Assembly (NCBI GenBank): GCA_031291845.1
Contig: JARLIH010000045.1
Location: 1 to 41,118, forward strand
From: Isosphaeraceae bacterium
GTDB lineage: Bacteria > Planctomycetota > Planctomycetia > Isosphaerales > Isosphaeraceae
DNA: 41,118 nt
Direction of reading: 5' to 3'
In this document: piece after piece, positions 19,901 to 26,922 of the stretch
Layout of the letters: each line of letters begins with the position of its first letter
Position numbering within the stretch: the stretch's first letter is position 1
Made by a program: the position numbers and the translations under genes
The notes under the pieces: model-generated
Told to the model about the DNA's origin: nothing
The model's input: the letters and a program-made list of their open reading frames with translations, nothing else
Database searches by the model: none

Positions 19901-22900
19901 TGACATCGACCCCGGCGGTCCCGACGCTCGCGCTGGATGCGGCGAGCGACAGCGGAGTGCATGGCGACGATATCACGAGCGTCACGGACCCGTCGATCGA
20001 CCTGGCCGGCCTCGCCACGACGCCGCCATTCCCTCAGGACGGCCCCTACACCGTCACCTTGCTCCGGGCGACCAGCGCGAGCGGCCCCTTCGTCTCCGTG
20101 CCTTACACCGTGGTCTCCGGCGCAGGAACGAGCTCGCCGGTCGTCAACGACGCCGGACCGCTCCAGCCCGACGGCAACTACTACTACAAGGTCCAGACCA
20201 CCGATGTCGCCGGCAACACCAGTCTCTCGCAGGCCCTCCACATCCTCGTCGTCACCGCCACGCCGGCAACCCCGACGATCGCGCTCGACGCAGGGAGCGA
20301 CAGCGGAGTGAAGGGGGACGACATCACAAACGTCACCAGTCCTTCGCTCGACCTGACGGGCCTCGCGACCACGCCCCCGTTCCCGGCCGACGGGCCGTAC
20401 ACGGTCACGCTGCTGCGGTCGACCAGCGCGGGTGGCCCGTTCACGTCCGTGCCCTACACCGTGGTCTCGGGCGCAGGCACGAGCTCGCCGGTGATCAACG
20501 ACGCCGGACCGCTCCAGCCGGACGGGTACTACTACTACGAAGTCAAGACGACCGACGTCGCCGGCAACTTCAGCCTCACGGCAGCGCTCCAGGTCCTGGT
20601 CGTGACATCGACTCCGGCAATCCCAACGGTAACGCTGGATCCGGCAAGCGATAGCGGAGTGAAGAAGGACGACATCACGAACGTGACGAGCCCCTCGCTC
20701 GACCTCACGGGCGTCACAACCACGCCGCCGTTCCTGGCGGACGGACCGTACACGATCACCCTGCTGCGGTCGACCAGCGCGGCGGGGCCGTTCACGTCCG
20801 TGCCCTACACCGTGGTCTCCGGCGCAGGCACCAGTTCACCGGTGATCCAGGACAACGGGCCGGTCCAACCGGACGGCAAGTACTATTACGAGGTGAAGAC
20901 GACGGACGTCGCCGGCAACTTCAGCATCGGCTCCCTTTCGGTCACGATCAAGACCGTCGCGGAGACCCCGGCGCTTCCGGTGCTCGACCCGGCGAGCGAC
21001 AGCGGACTGAAGGGCGACAACCTCACCGCGGTCATCAGTCCCTTCATCGACCTCTCGGGCATCGAGTCGACGGCGCAGCAGGTAACACTGCTGCGGGCGA
21101 CCAGCCCGAACGGCCCCTTCGTGGCGGTCGCCACCGAGAACCCGATCGTCTTCAACAACAACGGCACCGTGACGATCCAGGATCCCGGTCCGCTGCAACC
21201 CGACGGGCAGTACTACTACGAGTCGCAACAGGTCGACGTCGCGGGGAATACCAGCCCCGTGAGCCCGACGCTGACGATCACCATCAATACGACGCCCCCA
21301 GGCGCACCGCAGGCGCCGGCACTCACGGCGGGGTCGGATACGGGCGTGAGCAACTCGGACCGCTTGACGAAGGACAATGGGTCAACCAACGCTCCGCTCG
21401 TATTCACAGTGAATGTTTCGCCGTCGATCGACACGTGGGTGCGGCTCTTCGAGGTCACGTCCGGCAGCCCCGTGCTGCTGGCCGGCCCGGTCCAGGCGGT
21501 CAACGGGGTTGCGACCATCACGGTATCCGGCACGCCCCTGGCCGACGGCGTTCACCTGTTCGCCGCGACGGCCGCGGCCAACAGCACGAGCGCACAGGGG
21601 CCAATCTCGGGGTCGACGGCGGTCACGATCCAGACCAGCACCACGTTTACGGGCTTCTCGACGGCTAGCAACTTCTACACGAGCGCGACCCTGCCCGGCT
21701 CGTACACCGTCACGTTCAACCACCCGCTCGCCGGGCTGGGTGCCGACCAGGCCAACGGCAGCGGCTTCAACGGTAACCCGTACGCGTTCATGCTCGTCCC
21801 GAGCGGGCCCGACGGAGCCGCCACCCACACTTCGACGGGTACGTACTGGAGCGGGCCGTCCGGCCTCGACAGCGGCGACTTGCCGCTCCACAGCACGCTG
21901 GTTTATCACGTCAACAGCAACGGCACCTCGCAGATCACGCTCACGCCGACCGTGCCGCTCGGCACCGACCTCTACCTCCTCTCCGTGGGCGGGTTGACCG
22001 ACTTGGCGGGGAACGCCGTCACTCTGAACGGCAGTTCCGGCCCGTTCTACACTTCGTTCGACTATCGCCCAACGCCCGCCGTCATGGCGGCGCCGACCAT
22101 CACCGGCGTGAACACCAACCACGGCGCGTCCACGATCTTCCCGAACCCGACGCCCGGTTCCACGCCGATCCTCCCGCAGCCCGATACGATCGCCGTGCAC
22201 TTCAGCGAGCCGATGGACCCCTACCAGGTGGCCAGCCTGGTCACCCTCGTCGCGCTGCCGAGCCCTGGCTCGAACAGCGTGCCGGTTCCCAGCGTCGTGA
22301 CCTACAGCCCGTCCACGCAGACCGCCTACGTGACGCCGACGACCACGCTGTCGCCGGGTGTCAAGTACATCGTCAACGTGAGCGGCAACCTGACCAACGA
22401 CCAAGGCTTCCCGAGCCCGGGCGTCCCGTTGGGGGTGACGAGCTCGTTCGCTTTCCAGGTCAGCACGAACCCGGTCGGCCGTGGCAACGCCCCGCTCCGG
22501 GTCACGGCGACGTCGCCGGTCAACGGCACTCAGGTTACGCAGCAGTTCGGCTATGTGTCGGTGACCTTCTCGCAGCCGGTCAGCATTGCGTCGTTCCAGC
22601 GCTATTCGGCGACTCTGACTCCGAACCCGATCGGCCCGAACGACTTCACACCCGTCAATGCGAAGTTGGCGTTCAACCCGAACACCAACCAGCTCATCAT
22701 CGTGCCGACCGACGTGCTCGGGAATGCGATCGACTATCTGTCGCTGTCCAACATCTTGGCCGCGCTCACGAACGGTGCGCCGAACCCGACCGACCCCCTG
22801 TTGAACAATGCGGGCCAGCCGGCCGGCGTGGGGACCAACGCGCCGTTCTACGCGACCTTCCAGCTCCAGCTTGGTGGATCGGCCTCGCCGGCCGCCGTGC

Positions 22901-23187
22901 GGAAGTCGGTGAGTGCTCCCATCACGGTGTCACCACCCTCGGTCGGCACGCAGCCAACGGCGGCCGTCGTGATCGCCTCGGCCTCCAGCACGACGGCACC
23001 GCCGGTCCCCGCCGCGCCGCCGACCGACCATGTTTCTGGGAACCGCGTCGCACAGGCGGTCGCGATCCCGAAGCGTGGGCAGGTTCGGCTCACGATGCAC
23101 AACGCCGCGAAAGACCGCGGCGACGTGGTCACGACGGCCCTCAACGCCCTCGACCGCGAGCGTGTCCGGCCGGGCCGTTGGGTCTGA
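10918..23187 (+). CDS. Giant extracellular mosaic protein: LEDRTLLA leader, beta-propellers, P-like domains, Ig-like repeats
   Basis: 4089 residues, presumably exported to the cell surface or medium. A basic N-terminus leads to METLEDRTLLAT (37-48). Residues about 70-355 and 520-780 form a BNR/sialidase-type propeller with Asp-box motifs (DGGKTFSP, DGGNTWNN, DGGQTFGG), interrupted by a proprotein-convertase P-like domain (about 361-514). Two more P-like domains lie at about 1024-1161 and 1241-1383, next to SbsA/Big_5-type pieces. Residues about 1410-2385 form a second BNR/VPS10-like propeller (SGRIGGLAVDPSD, YVGGASGGVWKTTD). From about 2394 to 3458 Ig-like repeats of the Big_12/13 kind carry SDSGxxxDxITN. 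SbsA-type Ig domains fill about 3575-3985, before an Ala/Pro/Thr-rich, basic tail. The only cysteines I see are adjacent, C2051-C2052. There is no protease or glycosidase catalytic signature. The role is probably adhesion or matrix binding, which is inference. The ATG at 10918 has a weak GAGAG upstream. Confidence 0.92.
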   Translation: MRRVASRTGTQTDGRSVGLEIRSLQKLRRARLRLLAMETLEDRTLLATLPAPVTSNPVMINGTNNGSTTNGPNQSSPTVVVNPQNPNDLVAVWTSLQPTNDNGLEPVVPAGAFSTNGGTTWHTFNPLTNGVFTDPTSSTTNPVPFVDSTDATVAFDGANNFYIVVSEHKADNSVGVLVSNKFSFSGAAPTAVPASDNVVVYAWSQNQVLKPQVAVDSSVSSFTDTNAASQTVTQTDTASGNEYVTWATSDANPAGFTNFNPNTIRMAESLDGGKTFSPSIVVDTGANSGLERDTSPVVAISQGVGTGGSSTDTVTGGQVNVAWDDFGTFSTASPPEDAVMFTGLAGPLNGQQLAFSGSGGFFGPGVGSPVTSTPTDFPITIPAGVNFTLSQVAVKLSVTGATLSNDIIELIAPGGGITILSNNGGANNGASGATLGIGTGGFNLGTTFDSTSSIPISNGTGPYIGNYAPFQSLNGLKGSQVTTGQVWDVRIIDTAADTGGTVQNVQIQFSTGLQQTVTQKVIARTTVRGNASYTYGMATNSDPTGIGPGIAIASDNTLGAFSVHEGNIYIAYVDRANATVIPVFDANNPSDNTDVYLINSTDGGNTWNNTHLAGSGSTTGMVNQDNAATDGFSSAATLGSGNSNGFVSGRAQYQPEVAVDPATGTVVVSYLDAEYDPSLARVATSITTSIDGGQTFGGTTYANASLTATDEATNSQVALQPVLDNDSSGNPNRDTTFAFGSHQGLAVYDGKVYPVWSGNDNGGPKAQELLQIHMGKVTIAAGPRVIDGTSGPIGAGTADTLNINPAPDGSPEVTAIVVTFDRPVSVASFLASQVQLMARNASGGALAVQPVVQLITANDESNGEADRFTITISPDSTPGTLSYTIGPNIFDLVKTRLTSAGNKMDQNQDAKAGNGNSDLFEVPATATVGAAPFIAPYATASLPIIIPGPHVLSTDVGATVASGSPGPQPNAGTSVNEVLNATNSFLDVTFDRDMLNSSFTPADILQIAGPAGNVNLPQTFGTGNVNQSVPQNGQTLNSYLLIPPDNGSFPISNLTVTVNISDSRDSNLTGYLVSPSGTKILLFQNVGAQGQNFTSTTFSDSASTSITAGTAPFTGSYRPQSPLSALNGTDLSPDSLHSTWTLQLVSSSGTNVGSLVSWSLTATPSYTVTPKNDGTAPGTSKTFRIGFPQQSLSGTYTVSLAPSITSAGGFELDENLNAGLDSLRGFTPGGNTTTVVYNSTDTPQSIAPGQTITSVITIPDTYLLQGITLGLDVLDTFDPNLTAYLIPPPGLNVPNITLFSGVGTTGNHTNFTATVFDDNATTLIQNGGSPFTGRFIPQEGVGSGTLNQLDGVSPAGNWTLEIVNNSTTNVTATLKDWNLTLTKPLPSNGLGSPVADQVSASFRIFTMDPTNPLSSSTWTAVGPASVGGANSGRIGGLAVDPSDPSGNTVYVGGASGGVWKTTDFLTTDPQGPTYVPVTAFGPTLGYDIGGIAVFGRNNSTLDSIVFAATGEGDAGSPGIGVLRSMDGGQTWTLLDSTVNVDVNGNELPLNSPARDHAFVGDSAYKIIVDPHATINGNVVVYMALSGPTGGIWVSYDSGNTWGVLNGQGKRVANLPGQATDVAFDNMSGTVDKISNPTGNLQIVYGAIQGSGVYISTNEGQAWNMMNGGAGNALMRNGDLVPSPPIAVNNDGVNPNGAFGRIVLASPALVPSSVSNSTLENLVYGGWLYVAVVTPDSHLQGVYETKDFGANWVKLSIATVPGTPAAPNAVPTNNTSQPNYDPLGNATFAQGNYDISFAIDPTNPNITYLGGTKDGNPAGFIRIDATAVDDSHAFNLSNELLDGGTLQTSATGGIGFNGGGNDFSGEPAIDPLTSPFINLIYNNANPLASNSTFFVTKATSFANSGAGVTWIPFDLPSANTDQHRIITMVDPTTGLPRLIIGDDQGVYTAVDDNGSFLIGDGTADVVTGSRNGNLQITQFYYGAAQPTNTAALSAGAMFFGSAQDDGTPSSSADVLSTGDITWTGPLGDASGVATDQAAGSDLGTLYQYKWPCCSGSASTDFFQVNGVSRTSGLILTSTGGANTPDPEWPFVAGFNFAVNPIDGDQIVLSSATGNVFRTENQGLNWFVIGKGSVLDGTNADALAFGAPDTNIANNGSLDNFIYAGTVAGNIFVTQDGGGAAGTDWINLDNGALATNQGSIKAIVPSPVRGSHEVYLVTTTGVFFDQNSVPIINPITGQVITPATQWVNVTGNLFSITHNDFGNPNLTDQLLKSLSSLEVDWRYTIPNKPGQAETTDPTLTHPVLYVGGAGGVFVSYNNGTTWAPFTSTSLSNISVPAGSGGFPVANVSDLGIEDGAIDPTTGHPIQNAQEPNILLATTYGNGEYAIRLAPQVFTSTLTLDATQPPPQGSDSGRSATDLVTNVKGAFFDGYSEQSAFGNTVTVNIYNMSSDPGSPVPIGSPIGTATTDSAGHFVVQITDTSTLQDGQVTIGIQATDASGTQGNIALFTYTLITATPTAPTGITLDPTQPSPGGSDSGVVGDNITNVTAPYFDVAGIENANTSGVIAAAAPFEVFLYRSTSPSGPWTLVNQEIDPTLNPTTQFDTVTIQDPGPLTGSAAGINYYYYATQQDIAGNTSPASSPVFQITVKTSAQTPTGLKLDPNNPAGGSDTGSSNTDDITNDKTPFLNVSSIEATATSVILLASFNGGAFKVVNTESPVVFNTDGSVTIQDPVPAQPDGTYTFEVKQVDVAGNTSAASAPLQVLIVTATPVIPTLALDSGSDSGTKGDGITNVTDPSIDLTGLATTPPFPQDGPYTVTLLRATSASGPFVAVPYTVVSGAGTSAPVINDAGPLQPDGNYYYKVETTDVAGNFSLSQALHILVVTATPATPTVALDAGSDSGVKGDDITNVTSPSLDLTGLATTPPFPADGPYTVTLLRSFNGGPFVAVPYTVVSGAGTSSPVINDAGPLQPDGTYSYEVKTTDVAGNSSLSTALSILVVTSTPAVPTLALDAASDSGVHGDDITSVTDPSIDLAGLATTPPFPQDGPYTVTLLRATSASGPFVSVPYTVVSGAGTSSPVVNDAGPLQPDGNYYYKVQTTDVAGNTSLSQALHILVVTATPATPTIALDAGSDSGVKGDDITNVTSPSLDLTGLATTPPFPADGPYTVTLLRSTSAGGPFTSVPYTVVSGAGTSSPVINDAGPLQPDGYYYYEVKTTDVAGNFSLTAALQVLVVTSTPAIPTVTLDPASDSGVKKDDITNVTSPSLDLTGVTTTPPFLADGPYTITLLRSTSAAGPFTSVPYTVVSGAGTSSPVIQDNGPVQPDGKYYYEVKTTDVAGNFSIGSLSVTIKTVAETPALPVLDPASDSGLKGDNLTAVISPFIDLSGIESTAQQVTLLRATSPNGPFVAVATENPIVFNNNGTVTIQDPGPLQPDGQYYYESQQVDVAGNTSPVSPTLTITINTTPPGAPQAPALTAGSDTGVSNSDRLTKDNGSTNAPLVFTVNVSPSIDTWVRLFEVTSGSPVLLAGPVQAVNGVATITVSGTPLADGVHLFAATAAANSTSAQGPISGSTAVTIQTSTTFTGFSTASNFYTSATLPGSYTVTFNHPLAGLGADQANGSGFNGNPYAFMLVPSGPDGAATHTSTGTYWSGPSGLDSGDLPLHSTLVYHVNSNGTSQITLTPTVPLGTDLYLLSVGGLTDLAGNAVTLNGSSGPFYTSFDYRPTPAVMAAPTITGVNTNHGASTIFPNPTPGSTPILPQPDTIAVHFSEPMDPYQVASLVTLVALPSPGSNSVPVPSVVTYSPSTQTAYVTPTTTLSPGVKYIVNVSGNLTNDQGFPSPGVPLGVTSSFAFQVSTNPVGRGNAPLRVTATSPVNGTQVTQQFGYVSVTFSQPVSIASFQRYSATLTPNPIGPNDFTPVNAKLAFNPNTNQLIIVPTDVLGNAIDYLSLSNILAALTNGAPNPTDPLLNNAGQPAGVGTNAPFYATFQLQLGGSASPAAVRKSVSAPITVSPPSVGTQPTAAVVIASASSTTAPPVPAAPPTDHVSGNRVAQAVAIPKRGQVRLTMHNAAKDRGDVVTTALNALDRERVRPGRWV
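19222..20976 (+). repeat. Five highly similar ~351-bp Ig-like domain repeats inside the giant gene
   Basis: Unit starts at 19222, 19573, 19921, 20272 and 20623; the next, more diverged unit starts at 20977. Spacings are 351, 348, 351, 351 and 354 bases, about 117 residues each. Each unit reads roughly LDxxSDSGxxxDxITNVTxPSLDLTG, then GPYTVTLLR, VPYTVVSGAGTS, PVINDxGPLQPDG, YYYxVxTTDVAGN. Units 1 and 3 are more alike than neighbours, and so are units 2 and 4, both at a 699-base offset. More diverged units flank the block on both sides (18103, 18472, 18880, 20977). Confidence 0.9.
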
Positions 23188-23215
23188 GCCGAGGGTCCAG
23201 GTTCCCACGTTTATG

Positions 23216-23259
23216 AATGTCTAGGGGCGGGTATCTAACCCGCCCCTAGACATTTTGTC
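23216..23259 (+). terminator. Strong intrinsic-type terminator after the giant gene
   Basis: Bases 23216-23232 pair perfectly with 23238-23254 (17 bp, loop ATCTA), and the second arm runs into TTTTG. It lies about 30 bases after the stop of the giant gene and about 35 bases before the stop of the convergent serA gene, so it may also limit read-through from that side. Confidence 0.85.
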
Positions 23260-23287
23260 ATGAACCTGCGTTCGCCCTACCGCGTGT

Positions 23288-24916
23288 TTACAACCCGAGC
23301 CACGGCGGCACAGCGCCCATTTCGGGAAGCTTGATCAGGCTGACGCTCAGCACATCGGGGTGGTTCTTCACCTCTTCGAGGGCCGATTCCGGAGGCACGG
23401 CGTCGAGGTTGACAACGCCGATCGCGTCGCCGCCCGGGTGCTCGCGGCCGACGTTCATCTGAGCGATGTTCACGTTGTGCCGGCCGAACAGCGTACCGAT
23501 GAAGCCGATGAGCCCCGGTTTGTCCTTGTGGGTGAACACGAGCAGTGTTCCGTCCACCTGGGCATCGAGGCGGTAAGGCCCCAGGCGGACGAGACGAAGG
23601 AACTCTTTGCCGAAGAGCGTTCCGGCGGCGACGTACGTCTTCTCGTCCGTCGTCACCTCGGTTTGGATCACCGTGCCGAAGTCGCCCGGGTCGGTCGACT
23701 TTTCTTCGACCAGCGCGATGCCGCGTTCCTTGGCCAGGATCTCGGCGTTCACGAGGTTCACCTGGCCTTCGAGGGCCGTTTCGAGCCAACCGGCCGCGAA
23801 GCTCGCGGTGATGAGCCGGGTGTTCTTGTGCGCGACTTCGCCCCGGTAGCGAATCGTCGCGCCGCGCGCCGTGCCGCGGTCCATCTGGGCGTGGAGCATT
23901 CCGAGCCGACGCGCCAGGTCGATATAGAGGCGGAGGTCCTCGACCTCAGCGCGATCGAGGGTAGGCATGTTCACGGAGAACCGGATTTGCCCGCGCTGGA
24001 AGTAGTCGCAAAGGAGCCGGGCGGCCTCGACCGCGACGGACACCTGGGCCTCTTCGGTCGATGCGCCGAGGTGAGGCGTCACGAGCACCTGGGGGTGATT
24101 GACGAGGGGGTGGCCGGCCGGCGGCGGCTCGGGATCGAAGACGTCGATCGCCGCACCGGCGACCTTGCCCGACGTCAAGGCCTCGGCAAGCGCGGCCTCG
24201 TCGATCAATCCGCCGCGAGCGCAGTTGATGATCCGGACGCCGGTTTTCATCTTCGCGATGGCGGCCGGGCCCACGACGTTGCGGGTCTCGTCGGAGAGCG
24301 GCGTGTGCAGCGTGATGTAGTCGCAACGTCCCCACAGGTCATCGAGGCGGGAGACGCTTTCGATCCCCAGCTCGGCGGCCCGTTCCGAAGAGAGGAACGG
24401 GTCGAACCCGACCACTTGCATGTCGAACCCGCGCGCCCGCTGCGCGACGGCCAGGCCGACCCGCCCCAGGCCGACGATCCCGAGGGTCTTTCCTCCCAGT
24501 TGGGTGCCGGTGAACTTGTTGCGGTCCCACTTGCCGGCCTTCAGGCTGTCGTTCGCTTTGGCGACGTTCCGTGATAGGGCGAGGATCAGCGCCAAGGTGT
24601 GCTCGGCCGTCGACACCGTGTTCCCGCCAGGCGTGTTCATGACCACGATGCCTTGGCGGGACGCGGTCGGCACGTCGATGTTGTCGACCCCCACGCCGGC
24701 ACGGACGATCACCTTGAGCCGCGGTTGGTCCTTCAGGACCTCGGCCGTCAGTTGCGTGCCCGAGCGGATCACGATGCCGTCCGCCTCGGCCAACGCAGCG
24801 CGTACTCCGGCCGGATCCAGCTTCGTGTTGACGACCACCTCCAGACCCGGCTCGGCACGTAAAATCGCGAGCCCCTCTTCCGCCAGTTTATCCGTGACCA
24901 GCACACGGTAAGGCAC
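23288..24916 (-). CDS. serA: D-3-phosphoglycerate dehydrogenase, long form with ACT domain
   Basis: 542 residues. It oxidises 3-phosphoglycerate to 3-phosphohydroxypyruvate with NAD+, the first step of serine synthesis. The Rossmann motif GLGRVG is at 149-154. The catalytic residues are R234 (INCARGGLIDE), E263 (DVFDPEPP) and H282 (VTPHLGAS). Residues about 310-460 form the intervening (ASB-type) domain of long SerA enzymes. An ACT domain at about 468-542 (HKDKPGLIGFIGTLFGRHNV) suggests serine feedback control, as in other long-form enzymes. The GTG start at 24916 has GGGGAG seven bases upstream. It lies downstream of the class V aminotransferase on the same strand, with a strong hairpin in the 200-base gap. 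Confidence 0.96.
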   Translation of the reverse strand: MPYRVLVTDKLAEEGLAILRAEPGLEVVVNTKLDPAGVRAALAEADGIVIRSGTQLTAEVLKDQPRLKVIVRAGVGVDNIDVPTASRQGIVVMNTPGGNTVSTAEHTLALILALSRNVAKANDSLKAGKWDRNKFTGTQLGGKTLGIVGLGRVGLAVAQRARGFDMQVVGFDPFLSSERAAELGIESVSRLDDLWGRCDYITLHTPLSDETRNVVGPAAIAKMKTGVRIINCARGGLIDEAALAEALTSGKVAGAAIDVFDPEPPPAGHPLVNHPQVLVTPHLGASTEEAQVSVAVEAARLLCDYFQRGQIRFSVNMPTLDRAEVEDLRLYIDLARRLGMLHAQMDRGTARGATIRYRGEVAHKNTRLITASFAAGWLETALEGQVNLVNAEILAKERGIALVEEKSTDPGDFGTVIQTEVTTDEKTYVAAGTLFGKEFLRLVRLGPYRLDAQVDGTLLVFTHKDKPGLIGFIGTLFGRHNVNIAQMNVGREHPGGDAIGVVNLDAVPPESALEEVKNHPDVLSVSLIKLPEMGAVPPWLGL

Positions 24917-24996
24917 GATTCAGCTCCCCTCGTCGCGATAGGCCCGCGTTGCGGGCGTGTAAACAAACATCCTCGTACGATGAAGTTCAACAACAG

Positions 24997-25046
24997 TGCA
25001 CCGTCGCCCAGGCGGCTCGTCAAACGAGGCGCCGGGCGACGGTGCA
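24997..25046 (-). promoter_or_regulatory. Strong hairpin in the aminotransferase-serA gap
   Basis: TGCACCGTCGCCC (24997-25009) pairs perfectly with GGGCGACGGTGCA (25034-25046). An inner CTCGT/ACGAG stem extends it after a small internal loop. On the minus strand it follows the aminotransferase stop by about 70 bases and precedes serA by about 80. No run of Ts follows directly. It could be a terminator or processing site for the upstream gene, or an attenuator-like leader of serA. Confidence 0.5.
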
Positions 25047-25116
25047 AACCCAAGTCCTGTGTCCGTTATTCCCCTGGGCGGCCGGCGTTACGGTCGCCCG
25101 GCCCCAGGCTCTCGTC

Positions 25117-26271
25117 TCATCGAGGGCTCACGGCCTTCTGGCCAATCAGCACCTGCTGGGCCGCCGTCACGGCGCAACCGGGTTCGATCTCGAAGCCGAG
25201 GTCGCTCAGCACCATCTCCAGCGCGGCCAGGCCGGCAACGACGTCGATCTCGTCGGTATACCCCATGTGGCCGATCCGGATGATTTGCCCCTTCAGCTTG
25301 CCCTGACCACCAACCGTGGTGATGCCGAACTTGTCGACCAAGCGATTCCGGATATCGGTATCCTTGAATCCGTCCGGGACCCGGAAGGCGGTCAACCCTT
25401 CCGCCGGCTGAGCGCTGAAGAGTTCGAGCCCAAGCGCCTGCACGCCCGCCTGGCACGCCTCGCTCATCCGCTTGTGGCGGAGCCAGATGTTCTCCATGCC
25501 CTCGTCCTTGATCCTGCGCAACGCCGCGCGGAGTGCGAGAATCAACGTGTGGGCCGGCGTGAACGGCGTGTCAAACTCCTTCATCTTCTTGCGCGCGGCC
25601 TTGAGGCTGAAATAGAAGGTGTGCGCGTCGAATGCGTCGATCTTGGCCCACGCCTTCGGGCTGACGGAGACGAACGCCAGGCCGGGGGGGAGCATCAGGG
25701 CTTTCTGCGAGCCCACGCAAAGGACATCGATCCCCCACGCGTCCGCCCGGCACTCCATCGCGCCGACGCCCGAGATGCCGTCGACGACGAACAGCGCGGG
25801 GGTCGCCGCAACGACCTTGCCGATCGCCTCGACCGGATGCCCGGTCCCCGTCGACGTCTCGCTCAACGTCCCAAAGACGGCCACTGCGTCGGGGTGCTGT
25901 TTCAGGGCCTCGGCAACCCGTGCGGGATCGACCGGCTGGCCCCATTCCGTGTCGACCATCACCGCGCTGATGCCGTACGCCTTGCAGATATCGCCCCAGC
26001 GGGCGGCGAAATGCCCGGCGTTCAAAATGATGGCCTTGCCACCCGGCGGCACGGTGTTCACAACCGCCGCTTCCATGGCACCCGTGCCGGAGGCCGTCAA
26101 GATCATGACGTCGTTCTGCGTCTGCAAGACTTCCTTGAGCCCTGCGGCGACTTCCGTGATCACCTGCTTGGCTTCCGCCGAACGGTGATGGATGACCGGC
26201 CGCGCCAACTCGAGCAACACGTCTTCGGGGACCGGGGCCGGCCCGGGAGTCATCAGTCGCGGCTTCCGCAT
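25117..26271 (-). CDS. Class V PLP aminotransferase (alanine/serine-glyoxylate aminotransferase family)
   Basis: 384 residues. The N-terminus MRKPRLMTPGPAPVPEDVL is typical of the family. LTASGTGAMEAAVVN (58-72) is the phosphate-binding region, D164 (VVDGISGVGAMEC) contacts the PLP ring nitrogen, and K190 (CVGSQKALMLPPG) is the Schiff-base lysine. The ATG at 26271, with AAGGA seven bases upstream, is preferred to the longer frame from 26331. It is immediately upstream of serA on the same strand. Members of this family act as alanine- or serine-glyoxylate transaminases, and the Methanocaldococcus jannaschii homologue can act on phosphohydroxypyruvate. With serA next door, a phosphoserine aminotransferase role is a reasonable inference, but the sequence alone does not decide it. 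Confidence 0.9.
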   Translation of the reverse strand: MRKPRLMTPGPAPVPEDVLLELARPVIHHRSAEAKQVITEVAAGLKEVLQTQNDVMILTASGTGAMEAAVVNTVPPGGKAIILNAGHFAARWGDICKAYGISAVMVDTEWGQPVDPARVAEALKQHPDAVAVFGTLSETSTGTGHPVEAIGKVVAATPALFVVDGISGVGAMECRADAWGIDVLCVGSQKALMLPPGLAFVSVSPKAWAKIDAFDAHTFYFSLKAARKKMKEFDTPFTPAHTLILALRAALRRIKDEGMENIWLRHKRMSEACQAGVQALGLELFSAQPAEGLTAFRVPDGFKDTDIRNRLVDKFGITTVGGQGKLKGQIIRIGHMGYTDEIDVVAGLAALEMVLSDLGFEIEPGCAVTAAQQVLIGQKAVSPR

Positions 26272-26435
26272 CGCAAGTTCCTTGTATCTGTGGGTCAAAG
26301 CACCAGGGTACTCTCCGGAGGACAAGCCCATCAGCGGGGCTCCCGGCGGCCTGGCCTCGCATGCCGCGCGCCGGTCCGGACGACCTTGACAGTGTAATCC
26401 GTCGCGCCCGGATCGGGGAGTGGGGTTCTTCTCGC

Positions 26436-26852
26436 CTAGCCCTTCGCGACGCCCGGCCCGTAGACGTCCTCAGCCCGAAATACTGGCTCTGCAATCACTT
26501 CAAGCCGACCGTCCGCATTGACACGGCGGAAGAAGCAGGACCGGTATCCCTCGTGACAGGCACCTCCAACTTGGCGAACACCGACCAGGAGCACGTCGCC
26601 ATCACAGTCCACCGCGACCGATTCGACGTGCTGGACGTGGCCGGACGTTTCCCCCTTGTGCCAGGCCGCGCGGCGCGAGCGCGAATAGAAATGAGTCTGT
26701 CCGGTCCGTAGCGTGTGGCGAACCGCGGTCTCGTCCATCCAGGCCATCATCAGCACGTCTTTCGTTTCCACGTCCTGCACGATCGCCGGCACCAGGCCGT
26801 CGGCGGTCCACTTCAGGTCGTTCAACAAGGCGGAGGCATCGAGCGGATTCAC
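26436..26852 (-). CDS. hisI: Phosphoribosyl-AMP cyclohydrolase
   Basis: 138 residues, a monofunctional HisI without the HisE pyrophosphohydrolase domain. It opens the adenine ring of phosphoribosyl-AMP in the third step of histidine synthesis. The signature is complete: WMDETAVRHTLRTG, HFYSRSR, WHKGETSGHVQ, the Mg-binding VDCDGDVLL (D82, D84, D86), and the Zn cysteines C83, C99 (GACHEGY) and C106. The start is the GTG at 26852, with GAGGA upstream. It sits 70 bases after the TPR gene and 164 before the aminotransferase, all on the same strand. No other his gene is in the window. Confidence 0.96.
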   Translation of the reverse strand: MNPLDASALLNDLKWTADGLVPAIVQDVETKDVLMMAWMDETAVRHTLRTGQTHFYSRSRRAAWHKGETSGHVQHVESVAVDCDGDVLLVGVRQVGGACHEGYRSCFFRRVNADGRLEVIAEPVFRAEDVYGPGVAKG

Positions 26853-26922
26853 AAAAAACGTCCTCGTTCCAATTGCCGGCCGCGCCGATCCGAGCCGATC
26901 CGAGATTCCCTAGCAGCCGAGC

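Noticed and set aside
19222..20976. Regular repeats that could suggest a CRISPR or other repeat array
   Set aside because: Unit length of about 351 bases is a multiple of three inside an open frame, encoding Ig-like domains.
26388..26393. A perfect TTGACA on the plus strand between hisI and the aminotransferase
   Set aside because: No plus-strand gene follows, and there is no -10 element at 16-18 bases; chance match.
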